Source: Mesonia algae
GTDB lineage: Bacteria > Bacteroidota > Bacteroidia > Flavobacteriales > Flavobacteriaceae
Reading direction: 5' to 3'
Assembly (NCBI RefSeq): GCF_003253545.1
Contig: NZ_QKYV01000001.1
Location: forward strand, 454,574 to 518,573
DNA length: 64,000 bases
Shown here one piece after another: positions 8,570-17,621 of this stretch (the first letter of the stretch is position 1; each line of letters begins with the position of its first letter). Under the pieces are notes generated by a model. That model had not been told where the DNA came from and did no database searches. It saw only the letters and a list, made by a program, of their open reading frames with translations. The translations under genes and the position numbers were made by a program.

Positions 8570-10906
8570 TTAAAGATCTAATTCTTTTGTTATTTCTCCT
8601 CCTTCTGTAGTTGTATTTTCAGATGAAGTAGTATCGCAATCTGTTTGAATAGTAAGTACCTCTGGTTTTTCAAAAGCTCCTTTAGAAACTTCTAAATCTT
8701 CATCTTCATATACTTTTTTCATATAAATTCCCCAAATAGGCAAAGCCATCGTTGCTCCTTGACCGTAAGTAATCGTAGGAAAATGCACCGATCTATCTTC
8801 CCCTCCTACCCAAACTCCTGTGGTAAGGTTAGGAACAATACCCATAAACCACCCATCACTTTGATTTTGTGTGGTTCCTGTTTTACCTGCGATAGGGTTT
8901 TTAAATGCATAAGGGTAACCCGTTACCGCTCGTTTATAATGGGTAAGATTTGCAGCGTAATTACTATCGGTTTTTAATCTCGTACCCGAACCTCCTTGAG
9001 TTACGCCTTCCATTAAGTTGATGGTTACATAAGCTGTTTCTTCACTCATTACATCTCTGCTTTCTGGCACATGTTGGTAAAGTATAGTTCCGTTTTTATC
9101 TTCAATACGAGTAACAATTACAGGTTTTACATAAACGCCTTTATTGGCAAATGTACTATAAGCAGAAACCATTTCGAATACACTTAAATCTACAGATCCC
9201 AGAGCTATAGCCGCAACAGGATCTATATTCTCTGTATTTGCACCCAGTTTGTCTAATAAATCAATTACTGGCTCTGGACCAATTTTATCAATTAATCTAG
9301 ATGTTATGGTATTTAATGAATTTGCTAACGCCTCTTTTAAACTTACCATTCCGCCGTATTTCCCACCACTATTTTTTGGGGTCCAATCTTTAGTTACTCC
9401 ATGTTTTCCTGCAGGAATGGTGTGTTGGGTGTTTGGTAATTCGTAACATGGTGAAAGATGTAGTTGATCAATCGCCGTTGCGTATACAAATGGCTTAAAA
9501 GTAGAACCTACTTGTCTACGCGCTTGCTTTACGTGTTCGTATTTAAAATGTCTTAGATCTATTCCTCCAACCCATGCTTTTACCTCTCCTGTTTGAGGCT
9601 CCATCGACATCATTCCCGTATTTAGGAAAGATTTATAGTAATAGATGGAGTCTCTAGGCGTCATAATTGTATCTTTTTCTCTTTTCTTATTCCATGCAAA
9701 AACAGACATAGGTGTTTTTTTATCGAATGAGGCTCTTATTTTTTCTTCTGAAAAACCTTTATCTTTCATCTCCCACCAACGCACACTATTTTTCATAGAG
9801 CGTTCTATAATACGATCTATTTCTTCTGAAGATACTTTTCTAAAAGGAGCCGTTTTATTCTTTTCATTCTGCCTATCAAATTCTTTTTGAAGATTTGACA
9901 TATGCGCTTGCACTGCTTCTTCTGCATAAGTTTGCATTCTAGAGTCTATGCTGGTATATACTTTAAGTCCGTCTCTATAGATATTGTATGTTTCACCATT
10001 CGCTTGCGGATTTTCTTTTGCCCAGTCTTTAAGAAACTCTCTTAGATGCATTCTAAAATAAGTAGCTAAACCAGATTGGTGACTTTCTGGATGATAATCT
10101 ATTGTTAAAGGGAGTGCTTGAAGCGAATCTTTTTGTTTTTCATTTATAAAACCAGCTTTTTCCATTTGTAGTAAAACCACATTTCTTCTATTGGTTACTC
10201 CAACTGGATTTCTACGAGGATTGTAAAGGGAAGAGTTTTTAAACATTCCTACCAAAACAGCAGCTTCTTCAATTTTTAATTCTTGAGGTTCTTTTCCTCC
10301 AAAATAAATTCTGGAAGCCGATCTAATACCTACCGCATTATTGTTAAAGTCGTAAATATTGAAATACATGGCCAGTATTTCTTGCTTGGTATAACTTCGT
10401 TCTAAACGAACCGCTATTACCCACTCTTTAATCTTTTGAGTTACCGCTTCAAAAATATTACTTGATCTTACTCCAGTAAATAACTGCTTAGCTAATTGCT
10501 GAGAAATAGTACTCGCCCCACCATTTGATCCCAAATAGGCTACTGCTCTTAATGTACCTCTTGCATCGATACCAGAATGATCATAATACCTTATATCTTC
10601 GGTTGCAACTAAAGCATTGATAAGGTTTGAGGGAAGCTCTTCATATTTTATAGGAGTACGATTTTCGTTATAATACTTTCCTAAGGTCTCCCCATCTGAA
10701 GAGAAAACCTCTGTAGCTAAATTAGTTTCAGGGTTTTCTAATTGTTCAAAAGTTGGCATTTCACCCAAAAGTCCCCAACTCGCCAAAAGAAATATGCTTA
10801 CTACTAAAACGATCCCTAAGGCGAAAAGCTTCCAAAAAATACCAATGTATTTTCTAAAAGAACTTGTTTCTTTTTTCTTTTTCTTATTTGCTTTTACGTT
10901 TGCCAC
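8570..10906 (-). CDS. Penicillin-binding protein 1A (bifunctional transglycosylase/transpeptidase)
   Basis: 778-aa class A PBP that polymerises and cross-links peptidoglycan at the outer face of the inner membrane. A basic cytoplasmic tail is followed by a membrane anchor (about 21-46). The GT51 domain shows [10 protein letters not shown] with Glu103 and [15 protein letters not shown]. The transpeptidase domain has SxxK Ser468-Lys471 (STFK), SLN at 530-532 and KTG at 675-677. A C-terminal acidic, Thr-rich tail has no motif. It lies 11 bases after gldH and 11 bases before scoA in the minus-strand run. Confidence 0.95.
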   Translation of the reverse strand: MANVKANKKKKKETSSFRKYIGIFWKLFALGIVLVVSIFLLASWGLLGEMPTFEQLENPETNLATEVFSSDGETLGKYYNENRTPIKYEELPSNLINALVATEDIRYYDHSGIDARGTLRAVAYLGSNGGASTISQQLAKQLFTGVRSSNIFEAVTQKIKEWVIAVRLERSYTKQEILAMYFNIYDFNNNAVGIRSASRIYFGGKEPQELKIEEAAVLVGMFKNSSLYNPRRNPVGVTNRRNVVLLQMEKAGFINEKQKDSLQALPLTIDYHPESHQSGLATYFRMHLREFLKDWAKENPQANGETYNIYRDGLKVYTSIDSRMQTYAEEAVQAHMSNLQKEFDRQNEKNKTAPFRKVSSEEIDRIIERSMKNSVRWWEMKDKGFSEEKIRASFDKKTPMSVFAWNKKREKDTIMTPRDSIYYYKSFLNTGMMSMEPQTGEVKAWVGGIDLRHFKYEHVKQARRQVGSTFKPFVYATAIDQLHLSPCYELPNTQHTIPAGKHGVTKDWTPKNSGGKYGGMVSLKEALANSLNTITSRLIDKIGPEPVIDLLDKLGANTENIDPVAAIALGSVDLSVFEMVSAYSTFANKGVYVKPVIVTRIEDKNGTILYQHVPESRDVMSEETAYVTINLMEGVTQGGSGTRLKTDSNYAANLTHYKRAVTGYPYAFKNPIAGKTGTTQNQSDGWFMGIVPNLTTGVWVGGEDRSVHFPTITYGQGATMALPIWGIYMKKVYEDEDLEVSKGAFEKPEVLTIQTDCDTTSSENTTTEGGEITKELDL

Positions 10907-10917
10907 CTTTATACGTA

Positions 10918-11409
10918 TTAATTAGTTGTTTTTTCTACCCTAAAACCTATTTCTAAAATCCCTTCTAAATTCTTTATACCTTCTACTTCTCCATTTTCAC
11001 GCATTGCTTGTTCTAAGGTAACAGTATATGCTCCATCCTCTAAAAAGCGTACGTTTTCTTTGTACCAAAGTTTATTCTCTTTTACTTCTCCAGCTCCCGT
11101 TCCCATAAAATCTCCATTAGGGTAAGCCATTTCATATTCTAAAGTATCTGTAATTTGTTTTCCGTTGGGAAATTGCATTTTTGATATTAGAAAAAGGTTA
11201 TTATACTTATAATCACTATTATTTCTAACGTTAAAAAACAAGTTATAAGTCTGTAAGCTATCAATATTTTTTATTTCAAATTTAACTACAGAGTCTTTTG
11301 CCCACGTATTTGGTATACTTTTATATTCATCATACACTTGCTTAGAGTCACAAGAAATTGCGCTAACCAGAAAAATAGACCCTAAAAGAAAAACTCCTAA
11401 TTTATGCAT
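10918..11409 (-). CDS. gldH: Gliding motility lipoprotein GldH
   Basis: 163-aa lipoprotein. The signal peptide MHKLGVFLLGSIFLVSAISC ends in a lipobox Cys at residue 20. The body (YDEYKSIPNTWAKDSVVKFE through the C-terminal LEGILEIGFRVE) matches GldH, which is needed for gliding motility in Flavobacteriia. I chose the ATG at 11409: the frame is open to 11571, but the extension lies entirely inside ricT and would bury the signal peptide. The ATG overlaps the end of ricT by 8 bases (ATGCATAA), a translational-coupling arrangement. PBP1A follows after 11 bases. Confidence 0.9.
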   Translation of the reverse strand: MHKLGVFLLGSIFLVSAISCDSKQVYDEYKSIPNTWAKDSVVKFEIKNIDSLQTYNLFFNVRNNSDYKYNNLFLISKMQFPNGKQITDTLEYEMAYPNGDFMGTGAGEVKENKLWYKENVRFLEDGAYTVTLEQAMRENGEVEGIKNLEGILEIGFRVEKTTN

Positions 11410-12652
11410 TTTTAGAATTATTTTTTCTCCTGTTATTTGACTTGTTCTGAGGTTTTTTACTACCCGTTTTTTGATTAGGTTTAGAGATTGTATTCGTATT
11501 TGCATTTGCCTTTTGTGGCTTTCTCTTTTTCTTTCTTCTCTTTTTAGGTTGAGATGATTTAGGTTTATCAAATCGGGTTAAACTATCTTGCCCAACTACA
11601 TTACTAAAATCTATCTCTACTTCTTGCTGAAGTTGAGTTGCAAACTCTTCCAAACTTGCTACTGGCTTTTTCTCCTTTGCAGCTTTAATAATGATCTTAA
11701 CCTGATCTGTAGTTAACTCATGCCAATTCATCCATTCCCCTTCATACGCATACCAAAGAGAACCTTTAAAAATGTCTATTTTTTGACAAACCGCCGTCCC
11801 CTTTTGAGTTTGGAGTTTTGTATCCTGTCTTGGAAATTCTTTAAGAGCATCTAAATAAGAATCTAATTCGTAATTTAAACAACACTTCAATTTACCACAT
11901 TGACCCGCCAATTTTTGCGGATTTAATGATAGCTGTTGGTATCTAGCCGCCGATGTGGTTACACTTCTAAAGTCGGTTAACCAAGTAGAACAGCATAATT
12001 CACGCCCACAAGAACCAATTCCGCCAAGGCGAGCCGCTTCTTGTCTAAAACCAATTTGACGCATTTCAATACGCGTTCTAAATTCTTGTGCAAACTCTTT
12101 AATAAGCTGTCTAAAATCTACACGCTCTTCTGCGGTATAATAAAAAGTAGCTTTAGAAGCATCTCCTTGAAATTCAATATCACTAATCTTCATTTTTAAC
12201 TGAAGACGAATTGCTATTTCACGAGCTCTCACCTTCATAGGCTCTTCTTTTTCTCGTGCAGTTTGCCAAATATCAATATCTTTTTGTGAAGCTTTTCTAT
12301 AAATTTTCAATACCTCCTCACTATCTACTTTTACGCGTTTTTTCTTCATTTGTACGCGAACCAATTCCCCCGTTAGGGTAACAATTCCTATATCATGACC
12401 TGGTGAAGCTTCTACTGCCACCACATCACCCATACTTAAAGTAAGGTTTTCTGTATTCTTGAAAAAGTGTTTTCTTCCGTTCTTAAAACGTACTTCTACA
12501 CATTGAAAAGTTTCTTGCCCATTAGGCAAACTCATATTTGATAACCAATCGAATACAGTTAGTTTATTACAACCATCTGTACCGCAGGTTCCATTATTCT
12601 TACATCCTTTTGGCTGACCGTCTTTGCCAGTCGAGCAACTTCCACACGCCAT
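11402..12652 (-). CDS. ricT: RicT-like PSP1-domain iron-sulfur protein
   Basis: 416 aa. The core contains the PSP1 domain with GGIGSCGRELCCSTWLTDF and CGKLKCCLNYELD, the conserved Cys pattern of RicT/YaaT, part of the RicAFT complex that binds Fe-S clusters and affects RNase Y in Bacillus. Two extensions stand out: an N-terminal Cys cluster (Cys3, 6, 17, 23 and 28), which could carry metal or an Fe-S cluster, and a basic Lys/Asn/Gln-rich C-terminal tail of about 55 residues, probably disordered and nucleic-acid-binding. It heads the run with gldH. The role in Bacteroidota is inferred, not known. Confidence 0.85.
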   Translation of the reverse strand: MACGSCSTGKDGQPKGCKNNGTCGTDGCNKLTVFDWLSNMSLPNGQETFQCVEVRFKNGRKHFFKNTENLTLSMGDVVAVEASPGHDIGIVTLTGELVRVQMKKKRVKVDSEEVLKIYRKASQKDIDIWQTAREKEEPMKVRAREIAIRLQLKMKISDIEFQGDASKATFYYTAEERVDFRQLIKEFAQEFRTRIEMRQIGFRQEAARLGGIGSCGRELCCSTWLTDFRSVTTSAARYQQLSLNPQKLAGQCGKLKCCLNYELDSYLDALKEFPRQDTKLQTQKGTAVCQKIDIFKGSLWYAYEGEWMNWHELTTDQVKIIIKAAKEKKPVASLEEFATQLQQEVEIDFSNVVGQDSLTRFDKPKSSQPKKRRKKKRKPQKANANTNTISKPNQKTGSKKPQNKSNNRRKNNSKNA

Positions 12653-12790
12653 ATGTTCTATATATTGAGATACAATCGCAGCTATTTCATTACTGCGTGT
12701 ATTGAAAAATTAATACTTTATTTAAAAGGGTAAATATACCAATTTATTGTGAGGCAAGAGAAAATGAAAAAAGATAATAGATTTCTCTTC

Positions 12791-13078
12791 TTAGAAAGAG
12801 ATTTTAACGAGAAAATAGATAAGAAAAAGTGTTACCAAAATAGCGGCTAACGGAAAAGAAACAGGATTCCATTTACTTTTGTACCACAAAAAAAATGACG
12901 CTACTAATATAACAGGAGTAGCCAAAAATGCGGGAATGGTTAATAACTCTACAAAAACACCTACAATTACAGGAGTATCTTTAATGTCAAAATAAGTAAA
13001 ACTGTAGAGCCACAAAAAATATAAAAGCACGCTTAAAGCGGAAAAAAACACAAGTTTATTGATGAGTTGAATTTTCAT
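12791..13078 (-). CDS. Small integral membrane protein, hypothetical
   Basis: 95 aa, nearly all hydrophobic, with about three membrane-spanning segments (around 8-30, 35-65 and 72-95) separated by a short basic WYKSKWNP loop. No conserved motif is recognised. ATG start; divergent from the metallo-beta-lactamase-fold gene. Function unknown. Confidence 0.6.
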   Translation of the reverse strand: MKIQLINKLVFFSALSVLLYFLWLYSFTYFDIKDTPVIVGVFVELLTIPAFLATPVILVASFFLWYKSKWNPVSFPLAAILVTLFLIYFLVKISF

Positions 13079-13142
13079 AAACTATTGAAGTACTTGAAAA
13101 GGCATTATTATAAATTAAAACATCGATTACACAAATTGTTTT

Positions 13143-13150
13143 TACATTTG
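13143..13150 (+). promoter_or_regulatory. -7 element TACATTTG
   Basis: Exact match to the Bacteroidota -7 consensus TAnnTTTG, 45 bases upstream of the MBL-fold gene. No -33 TTG at standard spacing is evident. Confidence 0.45.
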
Positions 13151-13195
13151 TAATTCTTGTCTTCAAAAGACACATTTATATTATAATCTAAAAAT

Positions 13196-14515
13196 ATGAA
13201 AGTAAAATTAATATCACAAGCTTCTGCAATAATCACATGTTCTGATTGTAAAATATGGACAGACCCTTGGTTAGTGGGAAAAGCTTTTAATAACTCTTGG
13301 AGCTTACACCCAAAACCTAACTTTAAGGAAGAATGGTATAATGAAATAGATTATTTATGGATTTCTCATGAACACCCAGATCACTTTCATATTGAAACCC
13401 TTAAAAATTTACCCGCTTCATTTAAGGAAAGAGTTACTGTTCTTTTTCAGAAGAAAAATTCTGATAAAATGCCAAACGCATTTAAACGTTTAGGTTTTAA
13501 AACTGTAAAATTACTTACGCATTCTAAATTAACTAAGCTTACCGATCAAACAGAAGTTTTTGTTTATCAAGTAGGTATTATGGACTCTGCTTTAGGTGTT
13601 AAAAATAAGGGGTTTTCTGTTTTTAATATGAATGATTGCGAGCCTAATGCCAATGATTATAAGATAATTTCAAAGAAGTTTGATTCTAAAATAGATGCTT
13701 TACTCAATCAATTTTCGTTAGCGGGTAATAATGGTTCTAGAGAAAACATTCCTCAAATTGAAACCAAAGCTAAGGGCATTTTACAGAATATGATCACAGA
13801 TCATAAAGGTCTAAATGCTAAAATTACAATTCCGTTTGCAAGTTTTGTATATTTTTCGAGTATCACCAATAAATACATTAACGCTTACCACAATACAGTA
13901 AGTGATGTAAAAAATATTTTCGATCAAGAAGGCTTAGGATTAAAAGCTCTTTATATTAATGATGAGTTAGATTTGAATAATGAAAATTATGATGATTCTA
14001 AAGCTCTCAAAAAATTTGAAGAACAATCTAATTTTGCCTCTTTAGATTATGACAGTTATCCTGAAATTTCTTTTGAAACTATAAAAGAAGGGTTTTTCAA
14101 AAGAAGAGATCAGTTGCTTTTAAGCTACCCAAAATTTATTTTAAATAAGTTAGGGAAAATGTCTGTGTTTTTAGAAGATAGCAATTACGGAATATCTTTT
14201 TCGATGGCCTCGGGAATAATTGAGAAAAATCTTGATATTTCAATAGATAATGCCGATTTGATTATGCATTCCCAACCCTTTCATCAAGCCTTTAGCACAA
14301 CTTGGGGGGTACAGACTTTAGGAGTAGGAGCTCAATATTTTATCGAAAAAAATGAATCTACTTGGAAATGGTATAGACTCATAACTAATTTAAATAATTC
14401 TGAAATTTATTTAAAAAGCAAATATCTTTTCTCTAAGAAAATGTTCAATTATACGGTGGCGAGATTAAAAGCAAATGGAATAAGTCAACTTCTTTATAGA
14501 CTAAAAAAAGCTTAA
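13196..14515 (+). CDS. MBL-fold metallo-hydrolase, CMP-Neu5Ac hydroxylase-like/UlaG-like
   Basis: 439 aa. The N-terminal part has IWTDPWL and YLWISHEHPDHFH; HEHPDH fits the HxHxDH metal site of the metallo-beta-lactamase fold. The long C-terminal part (about residues 200-439) is found in proteins related to the catalytic half of CMP-N-acetylneuraminate hydroxylase, but there is no Rieske domain at the N terminus, so sialic acid hydroxylation cannot be asserted. No sugar genes are adjacent. Single-gene unit with its own promoter and terminator. Confidence 0.7.
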   Translation: MKVKLISQASAIITCSDCKIWTDPWLVGKAFNNSWSLHPKPNFKEEWYNEIDYLWISHEHPDHFHIETLKNLPASFKERVTVLFQKKNSDKMPNAFKRLGFKTVKLLTHSKLTKLTDQTEVFVYQVGIMDSALGVKNKGFSVFNMNDCEPNANDYKIISKKFDSKIDALLNQFSLAGNNGSRENIPQIETKAKGILQNMITDHKGLNAKITIPFASFVYFSSITNKYINAYHNTVSDVKNIFDQEGLGLKALYINDELDLNNENYDDSKALKKFEEQSNFASLDYDSYPEISFETIKEGFFKRRDQLLLSYPKFILNKLGKMSVFLEDSNYGISFSMASGIIEKNLDISIDNADLIMHSQPFHQAFSTTWGVQTLGVGAQYFIEKNESTWKWYRLITNLNNSEIYLKSKYLFSKKMFNYTVARLKANGISQLLYRLKKA

Positions 14516-14520
14516 ATAAA

Positions 14521-14548
14521 AAAACCCTTCAAATTCTTGAAGGGTTTT
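14521..14548. terminator. Bidirectional terminator between the MBL-fold gene and trhO
   Basis: AAAACCCTTCAA and TTGAAGGGTTTT form a perfect 12-bp stem with an ATTC loop, with A and T runs on both sides, between convergent genes. Confidence 0.9.
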
Positions 14549-14554
14549 TTGTAA

Positions 14555-15586
14555 TTATATTTTAAACTTCAGCACTTCAGATCTTCCTTTTTTAAAGATT
14601 TTATTACTGTTGTGTTTTCCTTTTCTTAGTGCTTTTTGCTCTTCATAAGATAGCGCATTCACCTCTTTACATTCTTGAGAACAACAGTTATCCATTTTTT
14701 CTGCACAAGATGTACATTGTATAAATAATAAATGGCAAGCTTCGTTATCGCAATTTACGTGCGTGTCGCAGGCTTCGCCACACTGGTGACACTTGGCAAT
14801 AACATCATCGGTGATTTTTTCCGCTCGACGGTGATCAAACACAAAGTTCTTACCTATAAATTTATTTTCTAATTGTAAATTTTCTACTTGGCGGGCGTAT
14901 TCTATAATACCACCTTCTAACTGAAATACGTTCTTAAAACCTTTATGCTTATAGTAAGCACTAGCTTTTTCGCAACGAATACCTCCCGTGCAATACATCA
15001 CTAAATTTTTATCTTCTTTGTGCTCTTTTAAATCTTCTTCTATAATATCTAAAGAATCACGAAAAGTGTCTACATCTGGTGTAACAGCTCCTTTAAAATG
15101 ACCTATTTCACTTTCGTAATGGTTTCGCATATCTACCAAAACCGTGTTAGGATCACTAATAAGATCATTAAATTTTTGTGCGTCTACGTGAACTCCTTTT
15201 TGGGTGACATCGAAGGTTTCATCATTAAGACCGTCGGCTACAATTTTATCACGCACTTTCACTTTTAATTTTAAAAAAGATTTGGTGTCGTGCTCTATGG
15301 CAACATTTAAACGTACGCCTTCTAAGAAAAAAATTCCGTCAAAGAAATTTTTAAATTCATTAAATCGGGTTGCAGGAACAGAAAGTTGGGCATTAATCCC
15401 TTCGTTTGCTACATAAATTCTACCTAAGACCTCTAGTTGGTCCCAAGCCACAAATAAATGGTTTCTAAAAAGTTCTGGATTGCCAATTTTGGCGTACTGA
15501 TAAAAAGAAAGCGTTAAACGGTCTTCACCGGCATCATCTAAAAGCTGCGCTCTCTCTTGTGCACTTAGCTTATTGTACAGTTGCAT
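14555..15586 (-). CDS. trhO: tRNA uridine(34) hydroxylase TrhO (rhodanese-related)
   Basis: 343 aa. The enzyme makes 5-hydroxyuridine at the wobble position of certain tRNAs, using O2. The N-terminal acylphosphatase-like domain is followed by a rhodanese domain with catalytic loop MYCTGGIRCEKA (about residue 195). The C terminus carries a Cys/His-rich segment (CHQCGEAC, CDNEAC, CTSC, CCSQEC) typical of the longer YceA/TrhO form and likely to bind metal. ATG start; a -7 element lies upstream on the minus strand. Confidence 0.92.
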   Translation of the reverse strand: MQLYNKLSAQERAQLLDDAGEDRLTLSFYQYAKIGNPELFRNHLFVAWDQLEVLGRIYVANEGINAQLSVPATRFNEFKNFFDGIFFLEGVRLNVAIEHDTKSFLKLKVKVRDKIVADGLNDETFDVTQKGVHVDAQKFNDLISDPNTVLVDMRNHYESEIGHFKGAVTPDVDTFRDSLDIIEEDLKEHKEDKNLVMYCTGGIRCEKASAYYKHKGFKNVFQLEGGIIEYARQVENLQLENKFIGKNFVFDHRRAEKITDDVIAKCHQCGEACDTHVNCDNEACHLLFIQCTSCAEKMDNCCSQECKEVNALSYEEQKALRKGKHNSNKIFKKGRSEVLKFKI

Positions 15587-15623
15587 GCTATACTAATTTT
15601 AAGTTATACAAAAGTTGAAGCGG

Positions 15624-15631
15624 CAAAGATA
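15624..15631 (-). promoter_or_regulatory. -7 element TATCTTTG for trhO
   Basis: Exact TAnnTTTG match on the minus strand, 38-45 bases upstream of the trhO ATG. Confidence 0.5.
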
Positions 15632-15740
15632 ATATAAAAATAAAGAACTTGGGAATAAGCTTAAATGTGTGGATTAGAAGTTGCTTAAAATTAAAAACAA
15701 GCCTACATAAGCTTTTGTGATAAATTAAAGGTAAAAAAAA

Positions 15741-15766
15741 ATGCCCGAAGCTTTTGCTTGGGGCAT
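15741..15766. terminator. Hairpin terminator in the trhO-recA intergenic region
   Basis: ATGCCC and GGGCAT arms enclose a second GAAGC/GCTTG pairing, with A and T runs on the outside, so it can act in either direction. It lies downstream of the 30-codon minus-strand ORF and of the long AT hairpin. Confidence 0.65.
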
Positions 15767-15776
15767 TTTTTTGAAC

Positions 15777-15835
15777 GGCTAATTCGTTATTTATATTTTT
15801 TTAAAAAAAATCAAAAAATAGAAATAACGTTAGCC
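15777..15835. repeat. Long imperfect inverted repeat, trhO-recA intergenic
   Basis: GGCTAATTCGTTATTT (15777-15792) is complementary to AAATAACGTTAGCC (15822-15835) apart from a two-base bulge; the loop is an almost pure A/T tract. It overlaps the stop codon of the small minus-strand ORF and could be its terminator or a structured RNA element. Confidence 0.5.
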
Positions 15836-15922
15836 ACCGTCCACTTTACAGCTACTCATAAAACTTATGGTAGCACCGCCGTGACGGGAATTCAAAATCA
15901 TATTTTTTTTGAGAAATTTCAT
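15830..15922 (-). CDS. Candidate 30-aa microprotein
   Basis: A minus-strand ORF, ATG at 15922 to TAA at 15830, with an AGGAG sequence 7 bases before the ATG. The product begins MKFLKKNMILNSRHGG and ends SSCKVDGG; it has one Cys and a basic N terminus. The second half is clearly richer in G+C than the intergenic DNA around it, which hints at coding or at former coding sequence. The plus strand is also open across the region, and Shine-Dalgarno sites matter little in this phylum, so this is tentative. Confidence 0.3.
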   Translation of the reverse strand: MKFLKKNMILNSRHGGATISFMSSCKVDGG

Positions 15923-15980
15923 AAATGTTCTCCTTGCTTTTAAAGTAGATGCAAGAAATATAAAAAGGTTGCGTATAAGA

Positions 15981-16011
15981 TTGTAATGAAACAAAACTTA
16001 TAGTACTTTAG
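15981..16011 (+). promoter_or_regulatory. recA: Predicted recA promoter
   Basis: TTG at 15981-15983, a 20-base spacer and TACTTTAG at 16004-16011, one mismatch from the TAnnTTTG consensus. It would start transcription about 30 bases before the recA ATG. I see no obvious LexA-type palindrome. Confidence 0.5.
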
Positions 16012-16045
16012 CACCACTTGAAGATAACATAGAAAGCGATAGATT

Positions 16046-17065
16046 ATGAGCAAAGAAAAAGATAACGAAAAAGAAGCAAAACTAAAAGCGTTAAAATTAA
16101 CGTTAGACAAGTTAGATAAAACTTACGGTAAGGGAACGGTGATGAAAATGAGTGATCAAGCCGTACAAGATGTAGATGCTATCCCTTCGGGTTCTTTAGG
16201 CTTAGATTTAGCCTTAGGAGTGGGAGGTTATCCTAGAGGTAGAGTAATTGAAATTTACGGACCAGAATCTTCTGGTAAAACTACATTAACGTTACACGCT
16301 ATTGCGGAAGCTCAAAAAGCAGGAGGTATTGCAGCATTCATTGATGCAGAGCATGCCTTTGATCGTACATATGCTGAAAAGTTAGGAATTGATATTGAAA
16401 ATCTAATTATTTCTCAGCCAGATCATGGGGAGCAAGCATTAGAAATTGCCGATAACCTGATTCGTTCTGGAGCAATAGATATAATTGTAGTCGATTCTGT
16501 AGCAGCATTAACTCCTAAAAGTGAAATTGAAGGAGAAATGGGAGACTCAAAAATGGGGCTTCATGCTAGGTTAATGTCACAAGCGTTGAGAAAATTAACG
16601 GCTTCTATTAGTAAAACCAATTGTACCGTTATTTTTATTAACCAGTTACGTGAGAAGATTGGAGTAATGTTTGGAAATCCAGAAACGACTACGGGAGGTA
16701 ACGCTCTTAAGTTTTATGCTTCTGTAAGATTAGATATTAGAAGATCTACTCAAATTAAAAACAGCAATAGCGACGTAATGGGGAATAAAACCCGTGTAAA
16801 AGTAGTGAAGAACAAAGTTGCTCCTCCTTTTAAAATGGCAGAATTTGATATTATGTACGGCGAAGGGGTTTCTAAAGTTGGAGAAATCATTGATATAGGT
16901 GTAGACTATGAAATTGTAAAGAAAAGTGGTTCTTGGTTTAGCTATGAAGACACTAAATTAGGTCAAGGTAGAGACGCCGTTAAAGCACTTTTAAAAGACA
17001 ATCCAGATTTAATGGATGAGTTGGAAACTAAAATTACTGAAGCTATTAAATTAGCTAAAGCTTAA
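16046..17065 (+). CDS. recA: Recombinase RecA
   Basis: 339 aa, the normal length. RecA forms filaments on single-stranded DNA, pairs homologous strands and triggers SOS responses. Walker A GPESSGKT is at 72-79; the Walker B strand [14 protein letters not shown] and the L2/C-loop region [21 protein letters not shown] are intact. Monocistronic, with its own promoter and a strong terminator. Confidence 0.98.
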   Translation: MSKEKDNEKEAKLKALKLTLDKLDKTYGKGTVMKMSDQAVQDVDAIPSGSLGLDLALGVGGYPRGRVIEIYGPESSGKTTLTLHAIAEAQKAGGIAAFIDAEHAFDRTYAEKLGIDIENLIISQPDHGEQALEIADNLIRSGAIDIIVVDSVAALTPKSEIEGEMGDSKMGLHARLMSQALRKLTASISKTNCTVIFINQLREKIGVMFGNPETTTGGNALKFYASVRLDIRRSTQIKNSNSDVMGNKTRVKVVKNKVAPPFKMAEFDIMYGEGVSKVGEIIDIGVDYEIVKKSGSWFSYEDTKLGQGRDAVKALLKDNPDLMDELETKITEAIKLAKA

Positions 17066-17086
17066 AAACATTTTGCCTTTTAGATT

Positions 17087-17115
17087 AAAGAATCTCGCCA
17101 ATGGCGAGATTCTTT
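17087..17115 (+). terminator. recA terminator
   Basis: AAAGAATCTCGCC (17087-17099) and GGCGAGATTCTTT (17103-17115) form a perfect 13-bp stem with a 3-base loop, followed by TTTGTTTT. Confidence 0.92.
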
Positions 17116-17164
17116 TGTTTTACACGCAACCATTCTGATAATTAAACATCTATAACTAAACCCT

Positions 17165-17172
17165 TATATTTG
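17165..17172 (+). promoter_or_regulatory. -7 element TATATTTG before the lipoprotein/ECF operon
   Basis: Exact TAnnTTTG match 26-33 bases upstream of the lipoprotein ATG at 17199. It looks like a housekeeping sigma promoter; an ECF-specific promoter cannot be recognised by eye. Confidence 0.45.
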
Positions 17173-17198
17173 TATTGTAAGATATACATTCTCAAGTG

Positions 17199-17615
17199 AT
17201 GAAGAAAATTACCCTGTTTTTTGCCCTCCTTGTCTTAGTTACAAGCTGTAGTGTTGATGATATAAATGATATTGATTTTACCTATGAATTAATGCCAGTT
17301 ACTTCTATTGATTTTCCCGACACTATAAATTTTAACGAAACCTATAATTTCCCGCTAAGTTATAACCGTCCTTCTACCTGTTATGGCTTTGCAGGATTTA
17401 ACGTTATTGAAAACGAACAAGAAGTTAAATTAAGTATTTTAAACACTGTAATAAAAAACAGTTCTAATTGTAAAAATTTAGAAAATACTACTGTTACTGA
17501 AGTATTTGAATTCTTTGTAAAACGCAACGATTATTATACTTTTAAAATATACCAAGGTGAAGATGAAGAAGGAAATGAATTGTATCTAACTAAAGAAATA
17601 ATGATTCAGCAATAG
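17199..17615 (+). CDS. Hypothetical lipoprotein, first gene of the ECF sigma operon
   Basis: 138 aa from the ATG at 17199; a GTG immediately before it (17196) gives one extra residue. The signal peptide MKKITLFFALLVLVTSC ends in a lipobox Cys. The mature part (DINDIDFTYELMPVTSIDFP and onward) is probably an all-beta domain with two further Cys and no motif I recognise. The sigma factor begins 6 bases after the stop, so this lipoprotein is likely part of the same signalling unit, perhaps as a periplasmic or outer-membrane sensor partner; that role is inferred. Confidence 0.75.
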   Translation: MKKITLFFALLVLVTSCSVDDINDIDFTYELMPVTSIDFPDTINFNETYNFPLSYNRPSTCYGFAGFNVIENEQEVKLSILNTVIKNSSNCKNLENTTVTEVFEFFVKRNDYYTFKIYQGEDEEGNELYLTKEIMIQQ

Positions 17616-17621
17616 TTATTA

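Noticed and set aside
11410-11571. Extended start of gldH inside ricT
   Set aside because: It would add 54 residues of Lys/Arg-rich sequence before the lipoprotein signal, and overlaps ricT coding sequence in another frame. The ATG at 11409 gives a normal signal peptide.
15758-15943. 61-codon plus-strand ORF before recA
   Set aside because: Its start lies within a terminator and the translation is low complexity in the first half. It is kept in mind as a competitor to the minus-strand 30-codon ORF.
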